From Cenococcum geophilum 1.58 (taxonomy: Eukaryota; Ascomycota; Dothideomycetes; Gloniales; Gloniaceae), in assembly GCA_001692895.1 (NCBI GenBank), contig KV748195.1:1364001-1428000 (forward strand): a stretch of 64,000 nt of DNA, in the 5' to 3' direction. How positions within the stretch are numbered: the stretch's first letter is position 1; each line of letters begins with the position of its first letter. Below, in pieces: positions 32,828-45,110 of the stretch. The position numbers were made by a program, and so were the translations under genes. The notes beneath the pieces are model-generated. The model saw only the letters and a program-made list of their open reading frames with translations, made no database searches and had not been told where the DNA came from.

Positions 32828-32935
32828 ATTTTGCCAAGACTATCCGGAGACTATCCGGATAGTCTCCGGATACTATCAGCTGATAGGTCTATTATCCGAG
32901 AGGCCTATCCGGCCTATCCTCCGCAGGTCTGAAGA
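32828..32935 (+). repeat. Terminal-like module C with 32-bp perfect palindrome
   Basis: Contains a perfect 32-bp palindrome at 32842-32873 built from TATCCGGAGACTATCC and its complement, then CTATCAGCTGATAGG, more TATCCGG motifs and CCGCAGGTCTG. It shares its core and outer end with the modules at 19565-19665 and 20962-21075 but uses a different iterated motif. Confidence 0.7.
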
Positions 32936-32976
32936 CGCTTATGATTTTAATAAAAATTAAAATTAAAATTGACAGC

Positions 32977-33823
32977 ATGACGACCGCGGAGAAAATTATC
33001 CATTTTAATGGTGTTGGTATCTGCGTATCCACTTTCGGCCCACCAACTGCTCCCCCAATCGTTCTACTTACTGGAGGGGCAAGTTCAATGCTCTTCTGAG
33101 ATGAAGACTTCTGCTCTCGTCTTGCCTGAACCAAACTTTGTCATTCGTTACGATTTGCGTGATACGGGACGCTCTACTACTTGCGAGCCTGGTACGGCGT
33201 CTTACACTCTTCGGGGTTTTGCCAATGATGCGTTGGGTGTGCTTGATGCATTTGGATTGAAAAAGGCACATTTTGTGGGGTTCTCACTCGGTGGAGGAGT
33301 CAGTCAGCTCATTGCTATCGAAAACCCGGACCGAATTGCGGCGATGACTCTAGCCCGTCGGTGCATATAGAGATGAGCCGGACCTTCTACCAATGTCAGA
33401 GGAGCATTTGAGTAAGTTCGTTGCTCTTCCACCCCCAAACTGGAGCAATATAGAAGAAGCCGTATCTTTCTTGGTCCAGCACGCAGAGCTTTGCGCTAGC
33501 AGCTCGCATGGCTTTGACGAGGCGATCGAGACCACTCGTGCTTCCCGTGTCTTTGGTCGATCCACCAAATTGTCATCGATGTTTAATCACAGCGCTATTG
33601 CACATACTCGATGGACTAGGGAACGCCTTGGAGAAATTACGGTCCCAACACTAGTGATTCATGAAGATGAGGATTGTGTAATACCGTATCCCCATGGCGT
33701 GGCATTAAGCAAGGAGGTTCCTAATGCGGAACTACTTACTATGGAACAAACGGGCCATGAGATACCTCGGAGGTTTGGGACACTATTATTCCTGCAATTG
33801 AGCGTCATCAGAAAGGTGGGTGA
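32977..33823 (+). pseudogene. Alpha/beta-hydrolase pseudogene
   Basis: Begins MTTAEKIIHFNGVGICVSTF with LLTGGASSML, as in RdmC/EstA-type alpha/beta-hydrolases. A TGA at 33097-33099 replaces the expected Trp. A frameshift near 33130 leads to FVIRYDLRDTGRST, then the nucleophile elbow GFSLGGG (33280-33300). A second frameshift near 33345 leads to GAYRDEPD, with TRERLGEITVPTLVIHEDED and TGHEIPRR later. A third near 33770 gives the normal C-terminus ending at TGA 33821-33823. The Ser, an Asp and the His (GHE) are still readable, so inactivation is recent. Breaks are mostly indels, not RIP. Confidence 0.85.
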
Positions 33824-34152
33824 TTTTTTTACTGTGCAAAAAGGACAAAAAGCTGTTTCTCCGCAGTTCCAAATTGCTTCGTGGCTCGTCTTTATTTACA
33901 GATTATCTGTGTCGAATCCTTTTCCACGTTACCCGCACCCTCCTGGCGGCCAAACGCTAGCTAATGCATAGCCGTGGCTTTTCCACCGATTCTGTGTCCT
34001 CGAAAACGTTCAATAAACAGCTACGTGCTTTTATGTAATGAAAATGATTGAGCATGATGTCTTACATGCAGAAAGGTATTACAATCTGGTCCATTCCACT
34101 AATGGCTACCATCAAAATCAACCATACAGCATAGACAGGGTTCTCCGGTCGA
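33824..34152. other. Intergenic, nothing recognised
   Basis: About 330 bp between the hydrolase relic and the convergent gene at 34153. No signal that I can support. Confidence 0.35.
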
Positions 34153-35346
34153 TCATTCGAGTTTCCGTATCTTCAAAGTCCAATTGAAACTCTCAACCCG
34201 CTCTCTCCATTTTCTCACTTCCGCTGCCTCGGGAGCCTCCCCACTTCCCGTTCGCTGTCTTCCACGATCCGCCATGTTCACCGCTCTATTCAGCTCTTTG
34301 TTCCTCGTCCTGATTTCCGAACGGAAACCGGTGATCTCGTCCTGATCTAGGGCTTGAAATTCCGCGAATGTCATGTTTCCCGCCAACATTGACTCGATCC
34401 ACTCAGACCCATTATTTGAGAGGAGCTCGGCGAGAGCAGCAACAGTGAGTGCTTGCGTCTCTTTAAGAAGTTGTAGTTCGGCTTTGGCCTGTTTGGTAAG
34501 CGATGGGATGGCAGAGTAGGATGTGAGAAGATGCTGGCTGGTCTTCAGCTCGTCGCTGAGGTCGTAAAGGCGGAAACGGAGCGCGATAAGATTGTTACCA
34601 CTACTGCTAGCAGTGCTAGAGAAAAACCCGGCGTCGTGGTAGGGTGCTTGCTGAGGAGGCTCGTGAGGAAACTGTGTCTGCGAGATGTTTGTTGCGAGGA
34701 AGTCATTGAAGTCGCTGAACAGAGAAAAACGATGGATGAGGTTGTGTTCTTGATATAGAATGTGTAGGGACCGGATCACCTACGCTTTTAGGATTGGGAG
34801 AAAGCCTTCTAGATGTTCGATATGCTCCCTCAACTCCAAAAACCGATCTTGTAGAGACTCTACACTCTGGCCCTTCTCACCCTCCTCTTCGGGCACATCC
34901 ACCAACGAATCCGCAAGCGACTCCACGGTATCATCATCTTCTTGAAGTTTGCTCTCTTTGTCTATAATCATCCAGTCCTCGTCCTCATTGCCATTGTCAT
35001 CAGTCCCCTCCACTCCACCCTGCTGTTCTTCACTCTCTAACTTGAGCCCCTCCTGAACACACAGCACACGCGCTGCACACTCTGCGATCCAGTCGCAGAG
35101 CATGGGGTCCAGCGGCGACGGTCCCAGACTTTCACTTTCGGCGTGCTTCGCATATGCTAAGATGATGTCGCGGAGCTCTCGCCCGACGCCCTGCAGCCGT
35201 GCAACGATCCGGACGTGCTGGTCTAATGCCTCTTCTTCCTCGCCGCTAGCGGTACCACGCCGAAGGCCAGCTTCCACTCCCGCAGCCAGTTCAAGTAGGC
35301 TCTCTAAGCTGGCAAAGATGACCTCTGGCTCTGGCGTCTGGTCCAT
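34153..35346 (-). CDS. Orphan acidic/helical protein, one intron
   Basis: Two exons: 34784-35346 and 34153-34714, with a 69-bp intron 34715-34783 (donor GTAGGT, acceptor TTTTTCTCTGTTCAG), giving 374 residues. The intron removes an in-frame TAG at 34780-34782. The protein is mostly helical. An N-terminal helical region (1-110) is followed by an acidic segment (about 115-165: DDNGNEDEDW, EEEGEKG), a coiled-coil-like stretch (LQDRFLELREHIEHLEGF) just before the splice, and a C-terminal helical half ending in basic residues (WTLKIRKLE). No signal peptide, membrane segment or catalytic motif. I do not recognise the family; a structural or complex-subunit role is possible. Base use is normal. Confidence 0.75.
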
Positions 35347-36169
35347 CTTAACGGCTGTTATATTGCGAGGAGAACAAGAATTTAAAGAGAGGATTTATGC
35401 GAAGCTGTGCGCGAGGCTGAGGTTTCGAGGTTGTTGCCTGGAGCCCACCTGGGTTGCATTAGCGCCATGGTGAGAGAGCGGGGTGACGCGAAGCGGAGCG
35501 GGGGATCTGCATTGGCTTGTACAGTCGAACCTCCTTAATACGATATGGGGTATATAACGATATCCTCTACATCAATAGTATATCCACGGTTCGTTTTGTG
35601 TGGCTGAATTAGCGGCTGGGTTAGATTTTGCAGGCGGTGAGGCCCGTGCGCTCAGCGATTGTGGATGTTACCCTATATCCACGGTCGATTTTTGATCGCC
35701 GCGACGCCGCTCTCTTAACACCCGTCGAGGGCTATGCGTAGAGCCTGCTAAGCGCTTTCTGCTCGCACTAGAATAGTAAGAATTAGCCGCAGGTTAATAG
35801 AGGTATTTTTATTTAAATTACGCGTTGCTATTATATAAGCACCCTATTAAACTTATAAGGTATATAAGTTACTACATCGGGAAAATATCCGCAGGCTGGG
35901 ATTCAAACTACCCGTCAAGTGAAATTAAATACTGCCAAATAGACCAATTGGGCGCCAAATGGCTGCAGTCGACGCCGCTAACGTCGTTGGCTAGTAAGCC
36001 CCCTAGTAACGCTATAAAAAAAATATTACGTAATAATTTTTTATGGGGGGTTTACCTAAGGGAAGACTATATGTGTACTATATAATACTATAATAGATAG
36101 AACTTAAAAGACTTTAATTATTTTAAAGCTTTTTTACCCGCTTAAAGCCGTTTATAAAGGTAATCTAGT
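35347..36169. other. Intergenic, with possible pogo-type end and RIPed DNA
   Basis: 35347-35520 should hold the promoter of the orphan gene. At 35521 the sequence CAGTCGAACCTCCTTAATACG looks like a pogo/Fot1 inverted-repeat end preceded by TA, but I find no matching partner. From 35750 the DNA is AT-rich and partly RIPed. The open stretch at 35825-36085 has no recognisable domain. Confidence 0.4.
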
Positions 36170-36588
36170 TGTTACGGACGCTTTAAGTACGATGTTACGA
36201 CTACTAGGAGAGGAGTCGGAAGCAGCTAGTTGGTTGATCGAGGCACGGTCCAGAATGGAGCCGATAGAACCATGTGACGAGGAATGGTAACCAAGGTCAC
36301 ATGACGTGCTACGTATTAAACGAGAGGAACGAGAGGAACTCACGTACCTCACGTACAAGACGTACTTCACGTACAAGGAAGATTTCTTAGGAGTACGGTT
36401 GTGTATTTAAAGGACCACAGTCCCTACCCAAATAGTTCTTCTCTTTATAGTGAATCTTAGAATACAATTGGAGTTAATCTGTTGGGCAACCACTCCACCA
36501 GTTGTGTTTACGTTGTTGACTATTCTATACCTACATACCCGGCCCATTGACAAGTCCACCGTAGTATTTCCTACAAGGCTTCGTTACA
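36170..36588 (+). mobile_element. Solo LTR of the chromovirus 3 family, little RIPed
   Basis: Begins TGTTACGGACGC and ends CTTCGTTACA, 419 bp, with perfect CTAGT duplications at 36165-36169 and 36589-36593. It matches the reverse complement of the LTRs at 53224-53648 and 60804-61201, so its orientation is opposite to that element in the window. It retains many CpG/CpA sites, unlike the full-length copy. Confidence 0.92.
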
Positions 36589-36720
36589 CTAGTATCCGCC
36601 CCACGGACTATTCGCTTACGCTTATAGTCCTACGCAGCTTAACGGAACACCGAGCTCAACGGAACGTTTACCTAAGATTAAGCCTTACCTACTTCCTTAT
36701 ATAATTAAATCACCATAACC

Positions 36721-37643
36721 ATGCCTACAGAATCCGAAATTATTAAGATACGCGTGCAAGATGCACTTCGTGAGTTATCACGCATAAAAACACCCAGTAT
36801 TTAATTAGCGGCCCGCCTATATAATGCGCCGTTTAAACATATCTATAACCACGTTAACGGCATTAAGAGCAAGATATAGAGGCCTAGCGGTAATAAGATG
36901 CTTAATTAATACCAAAAGACCATACTCCTATCCTATATTAATTAAATAGACTACCTTAGAGTTAGCGCGCTGTTCTACTAAGTCTATAATTACGCGCAGC
37001 GTATTCTTGGGCTCTATGCGCCTAAACTACCTACTCTTAGACGCGACTAGACTAAGAGATTCCTTAAATAAAACCTAATAGTATATAAGGTTAAGCAGAA
37101 GCCAATAGAGATTAATTAAGCTACTATAAATAATTCTACCGCGATATAGAAATAGTATACTTTATAAAGGAATATAAAGGAGTAATAGGGTATTCTACTA
37201 TATAATAAATATAACTTTAACGAGTCTAGATTTTATATTAGAATTAGTGGCAGCTAGTAGATAATTACGCGTATATTAGATACTAAGAGGATATACTTAG
37301 CTAGTAAGACAAATCGCGATTTCGCGTTAGTATTAGAGGCTATATCTAGTAATAGAGTTATACTTACTTTAGCAGTTATTATTAAGGGCTAATAAATTAT
37401 ATATTAATACCTTAATAATATAAGTATACCTAGTAACTATATACTAGGCGCTTAAACTAAAGACTATTTAAATAACAACCTTACGTTTAATTAGATTTAG
37501 CACTTTAATAGGCAAAGCGCTGCTTAATAGATAAGTGCGCATTAGCTGCTATTACTAAATAGCTATAGTTTATACCTTATAAAGGAATTTATAGAATATT
37601 ATAAGGAGAAGAATATCTATCTATTAGCTATTCCGCCCTATAA
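36721..37643 (+). pseudogene. Pogo/Tc5-type transposase relic, truncated
   Basis: Opens MPTESEIIKIRVQDALRELS, a psq-type helix-turn-helix start, then LAARLYNAPFKHIYNHV and NGIKSK as in Tc5/pogo DNA-binding domains. DDE-domain pieces follow (FNESRFYIR near 37210, LLLLNSYSLYL near 37550, KEFIEYYKEKNIYLLAIPPYN near 37575-37640). The frame ends where the next transposon starts at 37644, so its C-terminus is lost or displaced. RIP stops throughout. Confidence 0.75.
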
Positions 37644-39484
37644 TATAGTTAGCAAGCTAATAGGCTATATAAGCCTCTGGGCTACCCCATTAAACTACTA
37701 AAGGCAAATATAGCAAATTACTTAACTACGAACAATTGTATTTAGTATAGCTATTTACTAGCTACTTATTTAACGACTAGGGCACGTACATGTATTATAT
37801 TCTATTAATTTATACATACTATACTTACGCACTACCCGTTGCGGTCGCTTAGCTACTACCTCTACTGCCCCCTCTGCTGCCCTTTCCTAGATAGCTTGTG
37901 CATAAGATAGGCCTTCTGCTCCTAATAGAACACCCCCTTTAGCTATATACGTGCGCTACTATGCTCTCTTCCGTTTCTAGCGCTAGTTTTCTATATATAG
38001 CTTCTTATTTTCACTTATAAGCAGGACAGCGCTTAATATTGCTATTTCGCACCCCTTAACAAGCTAGCTAAGGGCTTATTCTATTAGACTTAGTAGGCTA
38101 TATATATACTGCCTAAGATAGCGCCTTAATAGGGCTATCTACTATTATAGCTTAGCAATATTATAGGGTATTTTAACTACTTAAGATATATTTAACTATA
38201 GACGGCGTTAGGGTAATGGCATCTAATATTTAGTGTGCAACTATACTAGTACGTAATTAGGGCTATATAAAACTAGGCTAGTAGCTATAAATCCTGCTAG
38301 TATATTATTCTAATATAGTGCTATAGGCCTAACCTGCCTATATAGTGGTAAGAATTTGTATTTATTAATATAGTTAATGCTATAGCCTATAAGCTGTTTA
38401 ATAAGGCGTCTGTATAATTACTTAAGGACAAAAAAACAGCCTATATCTAGCGGCTATAGTAGATGCAATAAATGCGCTGGTATATAGAGGACGACTATCT
38501 AATAATTTAGGCAGTACTAATTAAATTTAGGCGATATGTAACTGTTGTGGCTATCTAGTACTAGTAGCCAATACGTACTAACCATATAATCCTTTATATA
38601 CTTATTAAAAACCTCCGTTAACTAGGTTAGGCTAATCTCATTTATTATCTAACTATTATCGCTAATACTAATTAACCAGTTATATAGGATAATATCGTTT
38701 TTATACTAAGCAGCTTAGTATATTACTGCCTTAAAAATAATAAGTGGTAAAATTGCGACCCCTAGGGCATTAATACATTTAATAATTATAACCTATTCTT
38801 AATTACTTGGCTATACTATTCTAGGCCGGCCAGCCCTATTAGTTCTAGTAATAACTTTTATAGTTATAATAACACCTATCTAGTAGCCAGTTTTATTAAA
38901 ATTCTAAATATCCTTATTAAGAATTCTATATTAAAAATTTATATCTTAAACGCGTTTAAACTAGGCCTAAATAAGTATAGGATCCTTATATTTAGGACGC
39001 TAGTAGTTATACTTACGATTCCATTTAGATTATAGGTTATTATAGCGCTTAATAAAGTTATATACATATCACCCGCTAACTAGTTATAATTTGGTGTGCT
39101 AGGTAGCCAAAAGGCTAGCCATTTACTATATAGTAGTAACCCTAGGTAATATACCGCGTTAATCTATTAATAGAATCTACTGCTTAAGGCTCTCTTCTTA
39201 TACTAGTGTAAGAGGGCAATTTAGGGCAGTAAAACCGCGTCTTAGTTTAATACCTTTATTACATTACTGGGCTATTATTTAGGGTATATTGTATACTTTA
39301 CAGCAGATTAGAATTAGCCTTACTTATAGGCATTAAGAGCTAGAATAAGTCTACCCTTTTAAAAAAGGGGGTTTTCTTATTATAGTATAGCTATTAAAGT
39401 AATAGTTAAGTAACGCGTTATATCTTTTACAATTTTAATAGGGTGGCCCGAAGGCTTATATGGCCCATTAGCTTGCTAACTACA
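37644..39484 (-). mobile_element. Pogo-like DDE transposon, copy 1, RIPed
   Basis: Inverted ends starting TATAGTTAGCAAGCTAAT on the left and the matching complement ending at 39484 on the right (outer ends TATAG/TGTAG). Length 1.84 kb. The interior, read on the minus strand, matches the copy at 62062-63893 over long stretches, for example the region around 37900-38100 against 63400-63640. It is inserted in or next to the transposase relic at 36721-37643. Confidence 0.8.
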
Positions 39485-39760
39485 TTAAGTATAACTATAG
39501 TTTAGTATTTAATAGAGTAGAGATTAGATATAAACTTTTATATTTTATATATAAATAGTATTTTAAATATCTTATTACTATATTACTACTTTAACTATAA
39601 TTTCTTCTACTACTTCTATTACTCCTTTTACTATTTCTTTTATTTACTACTTTTATTATAACTCTATCTATTAATTTACTACTACTTTAACTATTACTTA
39701 TATATTACTTTCTTAAATAATTAGGCGGCAATTTAGCTACTATTTTTAGTAGTCTATAAT
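39485..39760. other. AT-rich RIPed DNA, unassigned
   Basis: Strongly AT-rich with TTACTAC-type runs. Possibly the displaced remainder of the transposon interrupted at 37643, but no domain can be read. Confidence 0.3.
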
Positions 39761-39841
39761 TGTTACGGCAGAACTAACTAGCTTCTTCCGACTCTTCTCT
39801 AAGTAGTTATAATATTGTACTTAAAGCAGTAAGCCGTAACA
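39761..39841 (+). repeat. LTR fragment of the chromovirus 3 family
   Basis: 39773-39841 matches the last 65 or so bases of the LTR at 53224-53648 (AACTAACTAGCTTCTTCC ... CTTAAAGC), preceded by TGTTACGGCAG. The rest of the LTR is missing. Confidence 0.6.
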
Positions 39842-40029
39842 GCAGCGAAACCAGCCCAAAAAACTACTTAATAAAGCAATCCGATATCGGAATCCCATTC
39901 CCCGCACCAAGAGACCCCATAAAACCACGTCGCCCCTATCTGTAGCATGGGGGACGACGGAGGGGCGCAAGCTTCCCGCTGGAGCCACGAAAATCGCGAC
40001 GTAAGGGAGCTAAACCACGAACCAGGCGG

Positions 40030-41480
40030 GCAATAATACGGAAAGGATAGCTACCAGCTTAACCAGCAATAGTAAAAACTAAAGAAAACACTTAGACAAA
40101 TTAAAGACGATCTTATAAAAGAGGAGGAAGAAACCCTATAACACTAGATACTTATTGCTGTTTAAGAGGTAATATAACACGTTAAAACCCTCTTAACGCG
40201 TTAAACAACCTAAGAGAAGGAGATTAAGGCCTAGCTTAACTAGATCGAAGCTAATATTACAAAAATTTAAAAGGAAATGTGTAAAGAAGGACCCCTAGGT
40301 CTAAAAGTTTCTTTAGTATAGGGCTAAACCTAGGCAGCCGTTGCTACGTAAGTGGCCCATATAGTAAACGCAGTCGCGGCACCACAGAGAGCGACCGTAC
40401 GCGTCCGGCTTAAGGAGCCCTAGGGCCATAAACCAGGGGAGCTTCTTAAGAATATTTAGAGAATAATACTAAGCGTATACGCCGTACGCACTTTTAATAG
40501 CGGGGATATAGACATTTATATCCCCTCCTAAATAATAAAGGATTAAATCTTAAACGGACTAGATACGCTAGGACTTAAAATACTAAGAAAAGACTACCTC
40601 TTAGAAGTACCTAGGGTCCTACTTAAGACCCTAATTAACAGCGGAAGGAATATAGATAACTTAGAATTAACCTAATCTATCTATAAAGCTATAAAGCGCC
40701 TTATGCCTAAAGTAGCTATTAGCCGGATCTAATAGCTATATAACCCTAAAGCATAGGCAAAACGCTAGGAAAACGCTAGTAGCACCTAAAGAGAACCTAA
40801 GAAGACTAGAGGAATACTTATAATTAGCGTCCTAACCTAAGCAATTTAGCATAAAATTATAAAAAGCGGGATAGTTATTAAATCTTAGCTTTTTAAAACT
40901 AGGCTATTTAAGAACAGCCTAATTATAAAGTAATACTATAGATATAATTAATAGGGACATATATAAAGCGTATATAGAAAATAAATAAAATGCGGATAAT
41001 ATATAGGGCCATATAGCACCACAGATTACCCTAAAGAAAGGGTATCCTATATTAATTGCGGTAAAGCCTATAAAGTATAGTAAAGAAAGAAGTATAGGAC
41101 TTTCTAAAGCTACCTTAAAGGTATCCAAATAAAAAGAATGGCCCTTCTAACGTAGTTACTCTGTATATAAAAAGCCACAGAAATAATATTATACCCACCC
41201 CCAATACTAGGAAACTTTATAATTATTACTAATAAAAAAAAGGATAAGAATTATTAGGGATCTAAGAATAACTACTTAAACGGGGACTAGGCAAACTATC
41301 TTTTATTAATAAAGTAAGCAGAGATAGATCGTAATTAAGGCTCCGGCTATATGCTAATAGAGTAATAACAATAACTAGTAAAAATAAAGAGGAGCAGAAT
41401 ACAGATATAGATAAGCCTATACCTACCCTAAATAAATAAGTATATAATTATCTAGTATAAATACGGAAATGCAAATCAAG
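40030..41480 (+). pseudogene. LINE ORF1 (gag-like) relic
   Basis: Long RIPed reading frame. Near 40995-41085 it reads YSTTDYPKERVSYINCGKAY, a CCHC zinc knuckle in which the first Cys codons have become Tyr (TGC to TAC, a RIP-type G-to-A). Upstream pieces are charged. Not expressed. Confidence 0.65.
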
Positions 41481-41499
41481 GGGCGTATCGCCCCTTTTT

Positions 41500-44400
41500 T
41501 AATAGCGTTATGCCGGCGGATTACTAGGTCCTTGTAGTCTAGGAGCTAGTATTTAATAGGTATACTAAATTAACATACTACCCTAGGGGATTTACACTTA
41601 TGTATAATGCCCTCCCTATAATAAAAATCTGCTTTATAATTAGCCAGAATATTAATACCACGCACTAAAAGCGTAGATAGTACGGCCCCTTTACTATAGC
41701 CCTCTAGATGCGCCTAGAGGGGCTAGAAATTATAATTATTAACATCTATAACCTGCGCGAAGACGGCCCTTAAATTAGGACATAGCTAAAAGTTAAAACG
41801 GCCATTAAGGAAGCTAAGGGAGAAATCGTACTCCTAGGCGACTTTAACGCCTACCACCTAAGGTAAGGTGGAAAGTATATAGCTAGCGAAAAACAGGCGG
41901 AATACCTACTGGCCGAAACCAAAGCTAGAGGTCTTATACTTACTATACTAAAAGGAGAGCCTATATAGAAAAGAGGGCAATAGGAGAGTATAATTAACCT
42001 TATATTTATATCTCCAAATCTATATAGAAGAGTTAACTTCTATAGCATAGTTAAGGAATAGGCCCTTATAAGAGACTACATACCCATCCGCATCCAAATT
42101 AATAACGCCGGCTGTCCGCTAGCAGAACGCCAGCGCCTTACTATTAAAAAACTAGACTTATAGGGCCTCCTCTAAAGCATCTAGGGGCTTAACTGGGCCA
42201 CATCTAAAGACCCCCTTTAAGCCCTTTAGGAAGGGATTAAATAAGCACTTAAAGAACACTGCCCGCAAGCATAACCTAGCCAGTAGGCCCGCCGAGAATA
42301 GTTACTAAATGCTATATAGCTCCACGCTAGCGCCTATTAGGCGCGGCGACAGTACTAGGACTATAATAACCCCTAGGACTTATAAAGATACCTAATACTA
42401 AGTAATTAACTCTAGAAAGAAACTAGGAGAGTTAGTTATAATAACTAAAGGCGCTTTATTTATAAACTTACTAAGAATTAATTAAAACCCTATAATAAAG
42501 GATTTTAGATCCTATTAAAATGGAGCAGAAAAGCAAGTATAGTAAAGGCGGACCCCCATTTACTAGACCTTAGGAGGTCCATTAAGGACCCCTTAATAAA
42601 CAATAATACTATAAAAGCAGATATCCTTACAGCTAAATTCTTTCCTAAGACTGGAATAGCAGACCTTAGCGATATTAAGATAGAGGCAATAATAGAACAA
42701 AGAGTACTTAATATTAGCCCTATTATCTTAACAGAAGAAATTGGTAAGCTAATTAGGAGCCTTCTAAATAGAAAAGCCCTAGGGCTAGATAGTATACTAA
42801 ATAAAGTTCTTAAAGCAGTTGCCCTAGTTATTGTAAAAGACTTAGCAAAAGTAGCTAGCCACTACTTTGCTAATAGAACAATACTAGAAAGTCTTAAAGA
42901 ATCTATAACTATAGTATTACGCAAGAAAGGAAAGAAAGACTACTCTCTCCTAGGTAGCTATAGACTAATTACCCTTAAAAATACGCTAGCAAAAGTCCTA
43001 GAAAAGCACGTAGCTAATATTATATTAGAAGCAGCGAAAGAGCACAGTCTACTCCCTTAAAACTAGATAGGAGTAAGGCGCAAGCGATCTATACTATTAG
43101 CAGTAGGACTACTTAGCTCTTGCGTATAGACAGCGTGGCGAACGCGCTATAGGTATATAGTATTAATGCTAAGCCTAGACTTAATAGGAGTATTTAATAA
43201 CGTGTCCTATAAAAGGCTCCTCTATATTCTAAAAAAAAAGGCTTTTTAAAGTGGCTTATAGACTTTATATAAAGCTTCCTAATAGTATATAAGACTTATA
43301 TTAAGTTTATAGGATATAAGAGCAATTAGATCTAGATACAGATAGGTATCCTCTAGGGGTCTCCCTTATTGCCAATTCTATTTCTCTTTTTTATATTAAA
43401 ACTTTTAGAGAAATTCTAGAGTCCTAATAGTGGCACGCTGGGGTTTGGCTTCGTAGATAATATAAATCTTATTACCTAGGGGGACTTCGCGGCAGAGAAC
43501 TGTTAATAATTAGAAGCCGCCTATAACTACTATACTATATAGGCAAACCGATACGGCGCGGCATTTGCCCCTAAAAAGTACTAGCTTATACACTTTACAA
43601 GGCAACGGCGCCATGCCACTATAGACCTTACGTCTACTATACATATCGCCAGCTGCGAGACAGTTCCCTAGAAAACTAGCATGCGAATCCTAGGGATTTA
43701 GGTGGACCTTAAGCTTTAGTAAAAAAAATAGATTAAGAAGGTAGCAACTAAAGGATCAGCAGCCTTTAAAGCGATGTTAAGAATCACTACATCTACATAG
43801 GGCCCATTAATGCGCCGCTCGCGCCTCCTATATACAGCCACCGTCTAACTAGCGATGCTGTATAGCGCCTAAGTGTAGGAAGTATAGGACAACGGCGGAA
43901 CGCTAGTAAAAAGCTTACTTAAACCACTATAGAAAGTCTAGAACTAATGCCTCTATAGGGTTATAGAAGCATACCGGCAAACACTAATAGCTATAATTGA
44001 GAAGGAAGCGGCTATTCCCCTAATCTAACTCTATATTGAAATAACAGCCCTCTAAAGAGCCACTAAGACAGCTTTTAATAGGGTAGAAAAGGAATTAGTA
44101 GAGGTACTTAAGGGTATCTAGAAAATACTAATAAGGCGCCGGTAAAAAATAAGACGGCTACTAGTATTACTAAAAGTGCTTAGGGACCGCGTAAAGGACT
44201 ATAAGAATAAAATATAGGGGTTCCTTATATACTAGAAGGACTATATAGAGCAGGAAGCTATAATAAACCCCTATAGGCGTAGCTAGCGGAGCGCCGGTAG
44301 AGTGTAGATAGAGCGCCGCCACCGTATAGGAGGCCACTAGCACCACTGGCGGGAAATCACCCTTATCGCGAAATGGGTAGACCTAGAATGGCGCTAATAG

Positions 44401-44700
44401 TAGTAGGCAAAGGCTAAAAACCGCATAGAAACTACGTGGAAGACCCTATAGGGGAAACCTATAATCCTATTATATAAAGATCTAACAAAAGTAGAGGCTA
44501 TAGCACTATTTCTCCTTTATATAGAGGTAATAGGGCTTAACGTATAGCTTGCATCTATTAAAGTACCAAAAATTCTCCTATAGTGCGAATATAGTTAGAT
44601 AAGGTAGATAGTATACTATATACTATTTTAATGTCTATAATACTAAAGGGCGGACCTTATAGTATAATATACCTCTAAACGCCTCTAAGATGTCTTAAAT
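41500..44700 (+). pseudogene. LINE ORF2 relic (endonuclease, reverse transcriptase)
   Basis: Endonuclease: IVLLGDFNAYHLR near 41825-41865 and IINLIFISPNLYRR near 41990-42030. Reverse transcriptase: ALGLDSILNKVLK near 42775-42815, then GSYRLITLKNTLAKVLEKH near 42953-43010, and GFGFVDNINLI near 43440-43475, where the catalytic F/YxDD has become VDN. A C-terminal portion to about 44700 is less readable and may include an RNase H. Many TAG/TAA stops. Confidence 0.85.
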
Positions 44701-45110
44701 AATAAAAGAAGTGCTTAAGCGGCTACAAAGTAGCTAATACAGTTAGGTGCTTTAGCCTAGTTTTAGGCTATAAAGGTAATAGATGCAGAGGATATAAGGG
44801 GATACTAGCCCTTTTAAAGCTTAGAGGACTAGTAAAAGAATATAGGCAAAAGGATATGGGTAAAAGGATAAGGGAAGAAGGGGCAGTATAAGATCATCCG
44901 CGAAGCGCGGTTAGATAGCTTAATATATAGACTCTAAGCCAGGCAGAAGGCAAGTTGCCGGCGCCCCGATATCGGAACGCCGTCGTCTCTCCAGCGCGGC
45001 CCGCGATTGGGTTTTCTCTAAGATAGAGTTTTTCCTATAGAAGGTATTAGCCTGCGTGGACCCACTAGGGGGACTAGGACGGGCGGTAAATTGAATTTAT
45101 TATTATTAAT

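Larger units (their letters stand above)
39842..45110 (+). mobile_element. Tad-like non-LTR retrotransposon (LINE), RIPed
   Basis: Holds an ORF1 with a zinc-knuckle remnant, then an ORF2 with AP-type endonuclease and non-LTR reverse transcriptase. It ends in a (TTA)n-like tail (about 45097-45110) directly against the 5' LTR of the next element. Domain order and tail fit the Tad1 clade of fungal LINEs. The left border is approximate. Confidence 0.82.

Noticed and set aside
34780-34782. In-frame TAG splitting the orphan gene, first read as a RIP nonsense mutation (CAG to TAG)
   Set aside because: A 69-bp intron with donor GTAGGT and a polypyrimidine-CAG acceptor removes it and keeps the frame, so the gene is more simply intact.
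36450-36704. 84-codon open stretch at the end of the solo LTR
   Set aside because: It begins inside the LTR and crosses its target duplication; no domain.
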